A stretch of DNA of 64,000 nt from UBA7328 sp002471345 (lineage in GTDB: Bacteria > Bacteroidota > Bacteroidia > Chitinophagales > Saprospiraceae), in NCBI GenBank assembly GCA_964011275.1, contig CAXGOB010000003.1:1-64000 (forward strand), given 5' to 3'. Positions 1 through 8,859 of this stretch are shown here, piece after piece; position 1 is the stretch's first letter; each line of letters begins with the position of its first letter. Both the position numbers and the translations under genes were made by a program. The notes beneath the pieces are model-generated. The model made no database searches, was not told where the DNA came from, and was given only the letters and a program-made list of their open reading frames with translations.

Positions 1-1
1 T

Positions 2-88
2 AAAGGTCAAAAATTACTTGAAGGACTAGGTGCTGCTAGTGAACATCAAAATGGTAGTCAACTTGAGTTAGTATCTATTCATAACTAA
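2..88 (+). CDS. C-terminal end of an unidentified protein (5' partial)
   Basis: The frame starting at base 2 is open for 28 codons from the left edge and stops with TAA at 86-88. It ends in a hydrophilic tail (…SQLELVSIHN). A strong rho-independent terminator follows at 165-196, as expected for the end of a rightward transcription unit, which supports this being a true gene end. The fragment is too short to assign to a family. Confidence 0.45.
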   Translation, partial: KGQKLLEGLGAASEHQNGSQLELVSIHN

Positions 89-164
89 CTTTAAAGAATA
101 AATCGCAGCTTTAGAATCAAAAGTTGCATCTCTTTATTCTACAATTTAAGGGTGTTTAAAGTAG

Positions 165-196
165 GGGCATTTCAGGTAACTGGATGCCCTTTTTTC
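165..196 (+). terminator. Rho-independent terminator after the left-edge gene
   Basis: GGGCAT-TT-CAG pairs with CTG-G-ATGCCC around a GTAA-like loop and is followed by a run of six T. It lies 77 bp after the stop of the partial rightward gene and before the convergent methylase gene. Confidence 0.8.
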
Positions 197-221
197 ATTT
201 CTCGAAACCAGGCCTCCTTAT

Positions 222-929
222 CTATCTCCCCAGAATAAAAATACAGGGCGCTTTTTCCGACAGCTTGTTTTTGACAGCCTGATCCTTTTTCCAATCATGA
301 ATATTCTTGGTTTCTAAATACTCCTCTTTTGAGTGTATATGAAGGGCTATATGAAGTCGTACAGAAGCATTGACAGCGTCAGTTATTTGATCAAACATTT
401 GAAGGTTTCTATATGGGGTCTCGATAAAAATTTGGGTATATCCAGTTTGAAGAATGGCCTTTTCTATTTGTTTGAGTTCCTTTTTCAACAAATCCTTTTT
501 TACCGGCAAATATCCTCTAAATGTAAATTTTTGGCCATTCATTCCTGATGCCATTAAAGCCAAAATAATCGATGATGGGCCGCTCTGAGAGAGAATCTGA
601 TAATTAAATTGTCTAGCAAGATTCACAAGTTCTGATCCCGGGTCAGCGATGCACGGACTTCCGGCTTCTGACATAAAACAAACGTCCATACCTTTTTTAA
701 GAATATCCATGACCTCTCTATGGTCCCGAATACTCCGTCTTTTGTCTAATTCAATAAACAGAGATGAGTCTATATTAAAGTCCTTAATGATTGATCTAAT
801 GAACCTCCTAGTCGTTCTCACTCTTTCACAGATGAAAACATTATTAGTTTTCACAATTTCTAAAACCTGAGGAGGAATACTCGATAGATCGGTTGAAATC
901 GGTGTAGGTATTAAAAAGAGTTTTCTCAC
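222..929 (-). CDS. RsmI-like SAM-dependent methyltransferase (tetrapyrrole methylase fold)
   Basis: Belongs to the tetrapyrrole-methylase superfamily, in which RsmI 2'-O-methylates C1402 of 16S rRNA. Visible motifs are the N-terminal LIPTPIS strand (residues 6-12), the SAM-binding block SEAGSPCIADPG (87-98, matching the RsmI SDAGTPxxxDPG motif), GPSS (117-120) and FRGYLP (137-142). At 235 residues it lacks the extra C-terminal domain of RsmI proteins of about 280 residues. Bacteroidota often carry this shorter paralogue beside a genuine RsmI, so the rRNA target is inferred. The start codon is GTG (927-929). It is divergent from scpA. Confidence 0.8.
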   Translation of the reverse strand: MRKLFLIPTPISTDLSSIPPQVLEIVKTNNVFICERVRTTRRFIRSIIKDFNIDSSLFIELDKRRSIRDHREVMDILKKGMDVCFMSEAGSPCIADPGSELVNLARQFNYQILSQSGPSSIILALMASGMNGQKFTFRGYLPVKKDLLKKELKQIEKAILQTGYTQIFIETPYRNLQMFDQITDAVNASVRLHIALHIHSKEEYLETKNIHDWKKDQAVKNKLSEKAPCIFILGR

Positions 930-967
930 TATAGCTATGTCTTATTTATTTTATACAGCAATATATC

Positions 968-975
968 TACATTTG
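968..975 (+). promoter_or_regulatory. Bacteroidota -7 element (TACATTTG) upstream of scpA
   Basis: An exact TAnnTTTG match ends only 5 bp before the scpA ATG at 981. If used, transcription would start at or very near the ATG and give a leaderless mRNA. No clear -33 TTG at the right spacing was found, so the call rests on the -7 box alone. Confidence 0.4.
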
Positions 976-980
976 GCGCC

Positions 981-1733
981 ATGCCACAGCAAAATGATCA
1001 CTATACTATCAAGATTCCTCAGTTTGAGGGGCCTTTTGATTTGTTGCTGTTTTTTATTGAGCGTGATGAGTTAGATATCCATGATATCCCTATCTCCCGA
1101 ATCACTAAAGATTTTTTAGATTATATCAGACAGCTTGAAAAACTGAATATTGATATTGCGAGTGAATTTATTTTAGTCGCTGCCACATTGATGAGAATCA
1201 AGGCAAAAATGCTTTTACCTAGAAAAGAACTAGATGAAGATGGTAATGAAATAGACCCTCGTTTAGAAATAGCTCAAAAACTTTTAGAATATAAAAGATT
1301 CAAATCTACACTTGATGATTTCAAATTTAAAGAACAGGAAAGGTCATTGATTGTAGAAAGAGGTAATATCAAAAGAGAGCTATCTATCATTGCTCAATCT
1401 GCTATGATAGATAGCGAATTAGAAACTTTGAACCTTTTTAAACTTTTACAAAAGTTTCAACAAGTATTAGCCAAACAAGAAAAGAGAAACAGGAAGTTAC
1501 AACACACTATAATAGACTATCCCTATAGTGTAGAAGACCAGGAAGAATATATAACAAAAGTATTGTCTTCCAAAGCACAAGTAAGCTTTGAAGATGTTTT
1601 TGAAAAACTGGAAGACGTCTACCACGCCATCATTACTTTTTTAGCAATGCTAGAACTTCTGAATGCCGAGAAAATTCAAATTTTTGTTGGGCAAAACATC
1701 AACGAATTATCATTAAAAATGAACGAAGCATAA
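981..1733 (+). CDS. scpA: Segregation and condensation protein A (ScpA)
   Basis: ScpA is the kleisin that bridges SMC heads and, with ScpB, forms the bacterial condensin that organises and segregates the chromosome. The N-terminal signature FEGPFDLLLFFIERDELDI (from residue 15) is diagnostic, followed by a charged linker and a C-terminal winged-helix-like segment (about 200-238). At 250 residues it has the usual family length. The ATG at 981 is the only sensible start because the conserved motif begins 14 residues later. It is divergent from the RsmI-like gene; scpB is not in the window. Confidence 0.93.
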   Translation: MPQQNDHYTIKIPQFEGPFDLLLFFIERDELDIHDIPISRITKDFLDYIRQLEKLNIDIASEFILVAATLMRIKAKMLLPRKELDEDGNEIDPRLEIAQKLLEYKRFKSTLDDFKFKEQERSLIVERGNIKRELSIIAQSAMIDSELETLNLFKLLQKFQQVLAKQEKRNRKLQHTIIDYPYSVEDQEEYITKVLSSKAQVSFEDVFEKLEDVYHAIITFLAMLELLNAEKIQIFVGQNINELSLKMNEA

Positions 1734-1861
1734 AACCCCAAACATTCTTGCGATTGTGTCGTGTTTTCTGCGCAATTGTTGCTAATTTTAGATGTTTTTC
1801 AAAATATAAATTCTTTGCATTTCTTTGGTTTTTAACCTAGCAAAAGATATAAGCATTTACC

Positions 1862-1869
1862 TATCTTTG
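1862..1869 (+). promoter_or_regulatory. -7 promoter element (TATCTTTG) of atpD-atpC
   Basis: An exact TAnnTTTG box followed by CGCC, 24 bp before the AtpD start codon. The nearest upstream TTTG (1824-1827) is too far away for a canonical -33, so this is a partial promoter match. It is placed as expected for the atpDC transcript. Confidence 0.55.
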
Positions 1870-1893
1870 CGCCAATTTTAAGAAAAATCGTAT

Positions 1894-3408
1894 ATGGCAA
1901 ACGTAGGATATATCAAGCAAATCATCGGCCCGGTCGTAGATGTAAGCTTTCAAGATGAAAATGCAGTTTTACCTGAAATATTAAATGCTCTTACCGTCAA
2001 AAGAGAAAATGGAGACGTATTGGTGCTAGAATGTCAAAAGCACTTGGGTGAAGACAGTATCCGAGCAATCTCAATGGAAGCTACTGAAGGCCTCACTAGA
2101 GGAATGGAAGTAATTGATATGGGCAAGCCAATCGCTATGCCGATTGGAGAAGAGATAAAAGGGAGGCTTTTTAATGTGGTAGGAGCGCCGATTGATGGTA
2201 TTGGAGATGTAGCCATAGATGAAAATGCTTACCCAATTCACAGAAAGCCCCCTAGATATGAAGACCTTTCTACTGAATCTGAAGTGCTTTTTACAGGTAT
2301 CAAAGTAATTGATCTAATCGAACCTTATGCTAAAGGAGGAAAAATTGGGCTCTTTGGTGGTGCTGGTGTAGGGAAGACTGTACTAATCATGGAGTTGATT
2401 AACAATATTGCTAAAGCCTATGAAGGAATTTCTGTTTTTGCTGGTGTAGGAGAAAGAACAAGAGAAGGAAATGATCTTTTGAGAGAGATGTTAGAGTCTA
2501 ACGTGATTAAGTATGGTGAAGAGTTCAAACAGAGCATGGAAGAAGGTGGATGGGATTTGAGCAAAGTAGATAAAAAAGAATTAGCTGATTCAAAAGCAAC
2601 TCTAGTCTTCGGTCAAATGAATGAGCCTCCTGGAGCGAGAGCTAGGGTAGCACTTTCTGGACTTACGGTTGCAGAATATTATAGAGATGGTGACCTGAGC
2701 GACCCTAATGGAGGAAGAGACATTCTATTCTTCATTGACAATATATTCCGATTTACTCAAGCTGGTTCTGAAGTATCAGCTTTGCTAGGTCGTATGCCCT
2801 CTGCTGTAGGATACCAGCCTACACTTGCCACCGAAATGGGCCAGATGCAAGAGCGTATTACTTCAACGAAAAGAGGATCTATCACCTCTGTACAAGCTGT
2901 ATATGTGCCCGCTGATGACCTTACCGATCCGGCTCCAGCGACTACTTTCGCTCACTTAGATGCTACAACAGTACTGAGTAGAAAATTGGCTTCCGAGGGT
3001 ATTTACCCAGCTATTGACCCTCTAGATAGCACATCTAGAATTTTGGATCCTGCTATTATTGGAGACGAGCACTACAACACTACATTTAAGGTGATCAATA
3101 TCCTTCAGAGATACAAAGAACTTCAAGATATTATTGCCATTCTTGGTATGGAAGAGCTTTCTGATGAAGACAAGCAAGTCGTACATAGAGCAAGAAGGGT
3201 ACAGAGATTTTTATCGCAACCTTTTCATGTAGCAGAGCAATTTACTGGTACCCCTGGAGTTTTAGTTCCAATAGATGAAACGATCAAAGGATTCAACATG
3301 ATTCTAGATGGTGAAGTAGACGAGTATCCAGAAGCTGCATTTAATCTTGTAGGAAATATAGAAGAAGCAATTGCCAAGGGTAAAAAGATGATCGCAGATG
3401 CTGCTTAA
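1894..3408 (+). CDS. atpD: ATP synthase F1 subunit beta
   Basis: Catalytic subunit of F1Fo ATP synthase, membrane-bound on the cytoplasmic face. Walker A GGAGVGKT is at residues 155-162, followed by GERTREGNDLL, the Walker B strand ILFFIDNIFRF and the SALLGRMPSAVGYQPTLATEMG block. At 504 residues it is longer than the E. coli protein, as is usual in Bacteroidota, with an insert around 210-225. It is followed 26 bp later by atpC. The remaining ATP synthase genes are not nearby; the split of atpDC from atpBEFHAG is typical of the phylum. Confidence 0.98.
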   Translation: MANVGYIKQIIGPVVDVSFQDENAVLPEILNALTVKRENGDVLVLECQKHLGEDSIRAISMEATEGLTRGMEVIDMGKPIAMPIGEEIKGRLFNVVGAPIDGIGDVAIDENAYPIHRKPPRYEDLSTESEVLFTGIKVIDLIEPYAKGGKIGLFGGAGVGKTVLIMELINNIAKAYEGISVFAGVGERTREGNDLLREMLESNVIKYGEEFKQSMEEGGWDLSKVDKKELADSKATLVFGQMNEPPGARARVALSGLTVAEYYRDGDLSDPNGGRDILFFIDNIFRFTQAGSEVSALLGRMPSAVGYQPTLATEMGQMQERITSTKRGSITSVQAVYVPADDLTDPAPATTFAHLDATTVLSRKLASEGIYPAIDPLDSTSRILDPAIIGDEHYNTTFKVINILQRYKELQDIIAILGMEELSDEDKQVVHRARRVQRFLSQPFHVAEQFTGTPGVLVPIDETIKGFNMILDGEVDEYPEAAFNLVGNIEEAIAKGKKMIADAA

Positions 3409-3434
3409 GTTGGTGTTATAAAAATGATAGAAAA

Positions 3435-3686
3435 ATGCAGTTAGTCATTCTCACTCCTGGAAAAGAAGTTTATAGCGGAGATATTAAATCAGTCAAAGTA
3501 CCTGGAACAACAGGACAATTTGAGGTTCTTAATGGTCATGCAGCAATAGTATCTTCTTTAGAAATGGGAGATGTTAGAATTATTGATTCTACTGGAAATA
3601 CACACACTTTTAGAATACAAAAGGGTTTCATTGAAGTGATTAATAATGAAGTAGCAATTTTGGCCCAAGGTCTATCTGTTTCATAA
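3435..3686 (+). CDS. atpC: ATP synthase F1 subunit epsilon, short form
   Basis: Second gene of the atpDC unit. Its 83 residues cover the N-terminal beta-sandwich domain only (LTPGKEVYSGDIKSVKVPGTTGQFEVLNGHA…), which attaches to the gamma subunit and central stalk. The C-terminal two-helix domain that inhibits ATP hydrolysis in E. coli and Bacillus (family length about 130-140) is absent. The ORF ends in an ordinary stop with no continuation in another frame, so this looks like a genuinely short subunit, as in other Bacteroidota, rather than a frameshift. Confidence 0.93.
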   Translation: MQLVILTPGKEVYSGDIKSVKVPGTTGQFEVLNGHAAIVSSLEMGDVRIIDSTGNTHTFRIQKGFIEVINNEVAILAQGLSVS

Positions 3687-3767
3687 ACCTGTCATAATCA
3701 ATGACTTAATTCTTGATTTTGGTACTATTCTTGTCTATCACACCATATCGGTAATGATGACTAAAGA

Positions 3768-4448
3768 ATGGAGCTATCATTTAATAAAGGCAACTACGAC
3801 CAACATATGAATATGGTCAAAGCTACCAAAGAGCTACTGAACGAAAGTATCGTGCTCAGGAGTATTAAAGAAAATGTAGACAATCGTATATCTCACTCTA
3901 GAGAAGAAAACTCTAGTGATAAAGAGTTGACTTTGATTTTGATTCTAGCTTTTCCTCTGCTGATAACTTTAATCTACATCAATATACAGTTTGGATTAAC
4001 CTGGAGGCTCATTCCTGCTGTTGGTTTATTCGTGTTCTTTTTTGTTTACTACAACCTAATCAAAGATGACAGCCCAGACCTTCAATTGACATCACCAGGC
4101 CTCCATGAAGATGACAACCCGAAACCACTTAAATTTTTAGAAATGAAAGTAAATTATCTTTTGTCCCTTTCAGGCCAACAAAAGATTAAACTAGATCTAC
4201 TTTATGCTTTTTATATCCTTTTCTTCCCATTTTTAACCTATTTCCTTTATGAAATAATCATAAAAAGCACTCCTTTCGACAATATCATTATAGGGTTGTT
4301 GGTCGCTTTTCTAATATGTGGGGTTGCGTGGCATTTCTTTTTTAAAAATGACTTCAAGACCTTAGAGTATTCTCAAAATCAGCTTCGAGATTATAAAAAG
4401 CTTATACATCAGCATTATATCTCTTACAGCAGTTCAGAGGAAGAATAA
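3768..4448 (+). CDS. Uncharacterised four-helix membrane protein
   Basis: No family recognised. The 226-residue protein has a polar N-terminal region of about 52 residues, two membrane segments (about 54-73 and 80-97), a hydrophilic loop with DSPDLQLTSPGLHEDDNPKP, two more segments (about 143-165 and 171-192) and a charged tail. The paired-helix layout suggests an inner-membrane protein with both ends in the cytoplasm. It follows atpC by 81 bp and converges on the ABC permease gene with a 6-bp gap. Function unknown. Confidence 0.65.
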   Translation: MELSFNKGNYDQHMNMVKATKELLNESIVLRSIKENVDNRISHSREENSSDKELTLILILAFPLLITLIYINIQFGLTWRLIPAVGLFVFFFVYYNLIKDDSPDLQLTSPGLHEDDNPKPLKFLEMKVNYLLSLSGQQKIKLDLLYAFYILFFPFLTYFLYEIIIKSTPFDNIIIGLLVAFLICGVAWHFFFKNDFKTLEYSQNQLRDYKKLIHQHYISYSSSEEE

Positions 4449-4454
4449 ATAACC

Positions 4455-5696
4455 CTATTCATATCTCAGCGACTCTATTGGGTCCAATTTAGACGCTTTT
4501 AAGGCTGGATAAAGCCCAGAAATAATACCCACAACAAGGCAAACAAAAACTGCAAGAATTATCCAGTTCCATGGAATGACAAAAGGACTTTCCATCCACA
4601 TACTTACTCCATTTCCAAGAATTATTCCAAAGAAAATACCTACCAATCCTCCTGCCTGACATATAACTACAGCTTCAGTCAGGAATTGCGTTAAAATGTT
4701 TTTTCGTTTAGCCCCAATTGCTTTACAGACTCCAATTTCCTTTGTCCTCTCTGTCACTGAGACTAACATTATATTCATAAGCCCAATAGCCGCACCTAAT
4801 AAAGTCATCATCGCGATCGCAATCGTTCCTAACCGAATATTTCGTGTCATGTCTTTGAGCTGCTTCATCACACTATCACTCTTTCTGATTTCAAAGTCGT
4901 TTTCTTTACCAGGTTTGAGCCCTCTAGCATTTCTTAGAGGAATCATAGCTGCGCTTATTGCTTCATCCATTCTTGTGGCATCTGCAACAGATACACTTAC
5001 CCTATAATTCTTTTTGGCATATCCGTATTTGGCAACTGACCTTCCAAGGGGTATGAAAACCCTTTCGTCAGACTTATCATTAAGTGAAGACCCCTTTTCT
5101 TCTAATACTCCAATGACTTTGTATTTATCAGCATTTACGCTGATCGTTTTATTCATTGCCGCTTCGGGGTTTTTGTTAAATATTTTATTTACAATTCCCA
5201 TCCCAATTATGACTTTGGGACTCCCCGAATTAATTTCCGTGGTTGTAAAGTTTCTACCCTCCTGTACTTTGTAGGCCATCACATCAAAGTAGTTTTCATC
5301 TATTCCGTATAAGATGATGGTGGGGTTGGTTTTCTCCTCTCCATATTGTATTTCAGCATTGCTCCCACAAGGGTCTTCAATGGACACTCTTGTGCCAGGA
5401 AATTTATATTTTTCTTTGAATGTCATGGCTTGGTCAAAGCTTATCACCTCAGCCCTTTTCTCGGATCTTCCTCGGTTTCTACTTTGTATTTGTTCTCTTT
5501 TGGGCCTTATGTTATAACTATTAGCCCCAAGCCGATTAAAGCTATCGGTCATAGAAAACAAAAAAGAGTCTATCGCAGTAAGAATCCCAACCAAACAAGT
5601 GATACCCACCGCAATGATTAATAAGGTCAAAAAGGTTCTCAAAAAATTAGCTTTGAGTGACCTTAAAGCCATTCTTATATTTTCTAAAAAATTCAA
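4455..5696 (-). CDS. ABC transporter permease, MacB/FtsX family
   Basis: The layout is MacB-like: one N-terminal membrane helix (about 18-42), a large periplasmic core domain (about 43-285) and three C-terminal helices in an FtsX domain containing VSVTERTKEIGVCKAIGAKRKNI, typical of type VII ABC exporters. The start is TTG (5694-5696); the conserved opening NFLENIRMALRSLKANFLRT supports it. The partner ATPase and periplasmic adaptor are not adjacent. A periplasmic adaptor-TolC pair without a permease lies at 27746-30590, but a link is only inference. Substrate unknown. Confidence 0.88.
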   Translation of the reverse strand: MNFLENIRMALRSLKANFLRTFLTLLIIAVGITCLVGILTAIDSFLFSMTDSFNRLGANSYNIRPKREQIQSRNRGRSEKRAEVISFDQAMTFKEKYKFPGTRVSIEDPCGSNAEIQYGEEKTNPTIILYGIDENYFDVMAYKVQEGRNFTTTEINSGSPKVIIGMGIVNKIFNKNPEAAMNKTISVNADKYKVIGVLEEKGSSLNDKSDERVFIPLGRSVAKYGYAKKNYRVSVSVADATRMDEAISAAMIPLRNARGLKPGKENDFEIRKSDSVMKQLKDMTRNIRLGTIAIAMMTLLGAAIGLMNIMLVSVTERTKEIGVCKAIGAKRKNILTQFLTEAVVICQAGGLVGIFFGIILGNGVSMWMESPFVIPWNWIILAVFVCLVVGIISGLYPALKASKLDPIESLRYE

Positions 5697-5801
5697 TTGC
5701 TGCCTTTTATAAAATCAAGATTATAAAATTAAATTATCCTTGTAGTTTGGTTTCGATTATTCTACAAAACGTCGCTTTGTCAGGATAAAACCACCACGGG
5801 T

Positions 5802-6350
5802 CTAAAACAATTGCCAATCTTTAAAATGTCTAAGGACTTCGTCCATTACCGTTTCAGGGGATATAGACGTCGTGTTGACCACAAGATCATATTGATGCAG
5901 AAGCGTATAATCCACATTATACTTTTGGAGAAACCTTCTTTTCTCACTTGCTCTTCTGTCAAGAATTTTATCTAACAAATTGCGAACATTTGTTTCTTTC
6001 TTTTCACCTAATCTTGATGAATCTAATGATATTCTTCTGGCCGCCTCTTCGGTACTACACTGGAGGTATACTTTAAATGACGACGGAATAAAATGCCACG
6101 CTAACCTTGAGTCTACAACATAATTATCAGGGGCCTCACTGATTGCAATTGTATGTGCATCAATTCGATCATCTATATCTGAGCTTTTTTCGGAAAGGAC
6201 ATTAAGCTGCAATGTCGTCAAACCCATTTCTCGCGCAATTTGTCTTTGAATCCCCCCGGTTGAGAGATATTTGTAATCAAGTTTCTGCACTAGCATTCTC
6301 CCTACTGTACTTTTTCCGCTACCGATGTCCCCCGAGATCGTAATCACCAT
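5802..6350 (-). CDS. Small cytidylate-kinase-like P-loop kinase
   Basis: A 182-residue P-loop NTPase with Walker A GDIGSGKST at residues 7-15, directly followed by TVGRMLVQKLDYKYLSTGGIQRQIAREMG. That resembles the compact archaeal-type CMP kinases (about 180 residues) more than the bacterial Cmk of about 225 residues. A LID-like arginine cluster, DRRASEKRR, lies near residues 130-138. CMP/dCMP phosphorylation is a family inference; another small nucleotide or metabolite kinase is possible. Followed 35 bp downstream, without its own visible terminator, by the metalloprotease gene. Confidence 0.6.
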   Translation of the reverse strand: MVITISGDIGSGKSTVGRMLVQKLDYKYLSTGGIQRQIAREMGLTTLQLNVLSEKSSDIDDRIDAHTIAISEAPDNYVVDSRLAWHFIPSSFKVYLQCSTEEAARRISLDSSRLGEKKETNVRNLLDKILDRRASEKRRFLQKYNVDYTLLHQYDLVVNTTSISPETVMDEVLRHFKDWQLF

Positions 6351-6385
6351 ATTTTGTCTTTAAAAAATCGTGTGCTGCAATTTAT

Positions 6386-8782
6386 TCAATGAAACGCTCC
6401 ACATCCAATAGGAGATCCTGGTGGAAGCGTTTTGTTTTTAGGCAACTTAATTTCAGCTGTCCCCATTTCTGCAGACTTGATCAACCTCTTCAAATACTGT
6501 GCATGATATTTTTTTGCTTTATTCGTCGTCATTTCGTTAAGATAAGAAGACTCTAAATCCTTAAGAACACCATATGCTACTGAAGAAACATGAGTGTCTA
6601 CATTTTCATCAAATGCAACTTTTAGCAATTGAATCATAAAGGTTTTCTGGACCAATTCAGAAATAGCTGTTTCATATGCATTGTTGGTTTCTTTATCAAA
6701 GACTTCTACTCCAATCATGGACAAATACCCATTTAATTCAACAGGACTACCCATTGCGACATTTTGTCTATGCAGCCTTGTAAGTCTTTCTTCATGTGTC
6801 ATCATGCTCAAAATGGCTGAAATATAACTTTCCGCTGGAGCCATTGCATCAAACGCAACATTCGTTCTACCTTTAAATGTCTCTCTATCCCTTCTGTACC
6901 CCATAGCTGAAGGGTGTAGTTTGTTTAAAACATTTCTTGGAATTGTAAGCTCTGTCGGATCCAAAGTGTTAAGTAAAGCATCAACCGCTTCACCTTGTTT
7001 TTGTGGTGACACAATATTAAAGTCATCAGAATAACCGTCTCCTTTTACTTTATAATGATAGTTCATTCCTCCAATCATCTTTACCACTCCTTCTGCCTGA
7101 TACCGATGCATTAGATATAGTGGGACAAGGACTTTTTCCAATTCGGAAAGAGGAGTTCCTTCTTTTATACTATTTGTTCCAAATCGAGAAAGTGCATCTT
7201 TTCTCAGCTCCATTAGCCTCTTCATTTCAGATACGATATCTGTACCATTATCCCACAAATGCCCTTGGGCATGACCTCCCCCTATAGGCCTGCTATCACT
7301 ATCGCTTATATAGAGATACCCTTCTTTTTGTGTTTCTACCACCAATTTGTCTAGTTCAGTTTTTTCATCCGTACCTTCATCAAAGTCAGCATAACCATAG
7401 GTAATTGTTTTTTTATCCCAATTTCCAATTTTGTCATCATACGAATCTGCGACACTAACGCCACCTTCGGTTAGCGTAAAAACGGGATGGGGATAATCCA
7501 TTACAGATGCTCTATCATTAACGCTAGAAGCAAAATTGTGCGCTAAACCTAATGTATGTCCCACTTCGTGTGCTCCTAATTGTCTCAGCCTCGCCAAAGC
7601 AAGTTCCTTCAATTGATCATCGGGGTTGTCCAGCACACCATAAGGACTATAAACCCCTTGGGCAATAAGAAAATCCTGTCTCACACGCAATGAACCCAAT
7701 GAAACGTGACCCTTGATTATCTCACCTGTACGTGGATCAGTAACGGACGCTCCGTACGACCACCCTCTTGTACTTCTATGTATCCATTGGATCACATTGT
7801 ATCTTACATCTAGCATGTCCGCCCCTTCTGGCAACTCTTTGATTTGAAATGTGTTGGGGGCAAAACCTGCTGCTTGATATGCTTGGTCCCACCATGCCGC
7901 ACCATGCATCAGAGCTGATTTTATGGGTTCCGGGCACCCTGGATCTATATAGTATACAATAGGCTCTACAGCTTCGCTTATTGCTGAACCTGGGTTCTTT
8001 TTAATAAGTCTGTGCTTTCTGATGTAACGTTTCATCAGCGGCTCCTCTATTGGGGTTGCATAATCATAAAAACTTACACTCCCAAAACCAGAATAAGGAT
8101 GAAACTCTCTAGGCTGAAATTCGTCATCTGGCAACTTTACAAAACTATGATGCACCCTAACTGAAACGGCATCTGCATCGGGGGCAACACTTCTAATATA
8201 CCTTCCCTTTCCTTCTCCAGCAAATGTTACTAGGGCTTCAAATTCAGAATTTTCTGGAAAGCTTTTTGTTCGGTCTAGCCAGATCGCGGATCTCTTTTTG
8301 TCCAATTTATAGGCCCCTTGATCTGATTGTTTTAATCTACGCACCACTCCATGAGAATCCCTAATTATAAATTCTGAAATGTCTATTTTGTGAATTGTTC
8401 CAGCACTACTTTTAATCGCAAACCCACCCAGAACCGACTGTGCGAATGCTTCCTCCATTGCTTTCCGTTCCAGGGCATTATCACTTAGAGCTCTATATCT
8501 ATAGTTTGGCTCTACTAGTAAAAGTTTGTTTCCTGCTTTTATGAACTTTACAATTCTGCTCTTTCCTAGTTGGCCTCTGTCCAACCCAATGTCATTGGAC
8601 CCAACCCCAGCCGAGAGAGCGTTTATATAAATGAATTCTTGTCCTATTTGGCTTTCATCAACATCAAGGATAATTTTTCCTTCCTTATCATATTGGAAAT
8701 CAAAAAACCCCTTGAATGCCTGCTGGGTATTGCTAGTAAAGAATAAGAACATTCCAAAGATGAAGAGAAGTAGATTTTTCAT
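6386..8782 (-). CDS. Secreted zinc-dependent metalloprotease (DUF5117/DUF4953 type)
   Basis: A 798-residue protein with an N-terminal signal peptide (MKNLLLFIFGMFLFF…). The metzincin motif HExxHxxGxxH reads HEVGHTLGLAH, with H405, E406, H409 and H415, followed by a Met-turn-like SVMDYP about 12 residues later. The upstream domain (GKGRYIRSVAPDADAVSVR, HRLIKKNP) matches the DUF5117/DUF5118 part and the C-terminal helical part matches DUF4953, families found together in Bacteroidota. Probably a periplasmic or exported peptidase; the substrate is unknown. A perfect 12-bp palindrome sits 48 bp upstream of the start. Confidence 0.88.
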   Translation of the reverse strand: MKNLLLFIFGMFLFFTSNTQQAFKGFFDFQYDKEGKIILDVDESQIGQEFIYINALSAGVGSNDIGLDRGQLGKSRIVKFIKAGNKLLLVEPNYRYRALSDNALERKAMEEAFAQSVLGGFAIKSSAGTIHKIDISEFIIRDSHGVVRRLKQSDQGAYKLDKKRSAIWLDRTKSFPENSEFEALVTFAGEGKGRYIRSVAPDADAVSVRVHHSFVKLPDDEFQPREFHPYSGFGSVSFYDYATPIEEPLMKRYIRKHRLIKKNPGSAISEAVEPIVYYIDPGCPEPIKSALMHGAAWWDQAYQAAGFAPNTFQIKELPEGADMLDVRYNVIQWIHRSTRGWSYGASVTDPRTGEIIKGHVSLGSLRVRQDFLIAQGVYSPYGVLDNPDDQLKELALARLRQLGAHEVGHTLGLAHNFASSVNDRASVMDYPHPVFTLTEGGVSVADSYDDKIGNWDKKTITYGYADFDEGTDEKTELDKLVVETQKEGYLYISDSDSRPIGGGHAQGHLWDNGTDIVSEMKRLMELRKDALSRFGTNSIKEGTPLSELEKVLVPLYLMHRYQAEGVVKMIGGMNYHYKVKGDGYSDDFNIVSPQKQGEAVDALLNTLDPTELTIPRNVLNKLHPSAMGYRRDRETFKGRTNVAFDAMAPAESYISAILSMMTHEERLTRLHRQNVAMGSPVELNGYLSMIGVEVFDKETNNAYETAISELVQKTFMIQLLKVAFDENVDTHVSSVAYGVLKDLESSYLNEMTTNKAKKYHAQYLKRLIKSAEMGTAEIKLPKNKTLPPGSPIGCGAFH

Positions 8783-8830
8783 TTGATGTTTTTTATTTTG
8801 GCTTTATCGAAAGGGTGTTTGCTCTCTCTT

Positions 8831-8842
8831 TCACGATCGTGA
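8831..8842. promoter_or_regulatory. Perfect 12-bp palindrome, possible operator
   Basis: TCACGATCGTGA is fully self-complementary and lies between the metalloprotease start (8782) and the end of the yqeY-like gene (8860). It has no loop, so it is not a terminator, and it resembles a dimeric repressor site. No regulator is encoded nearby. Confidence 0.3.
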
Positions 8843-8859
8843 TTTAATTTTTTGAAATT

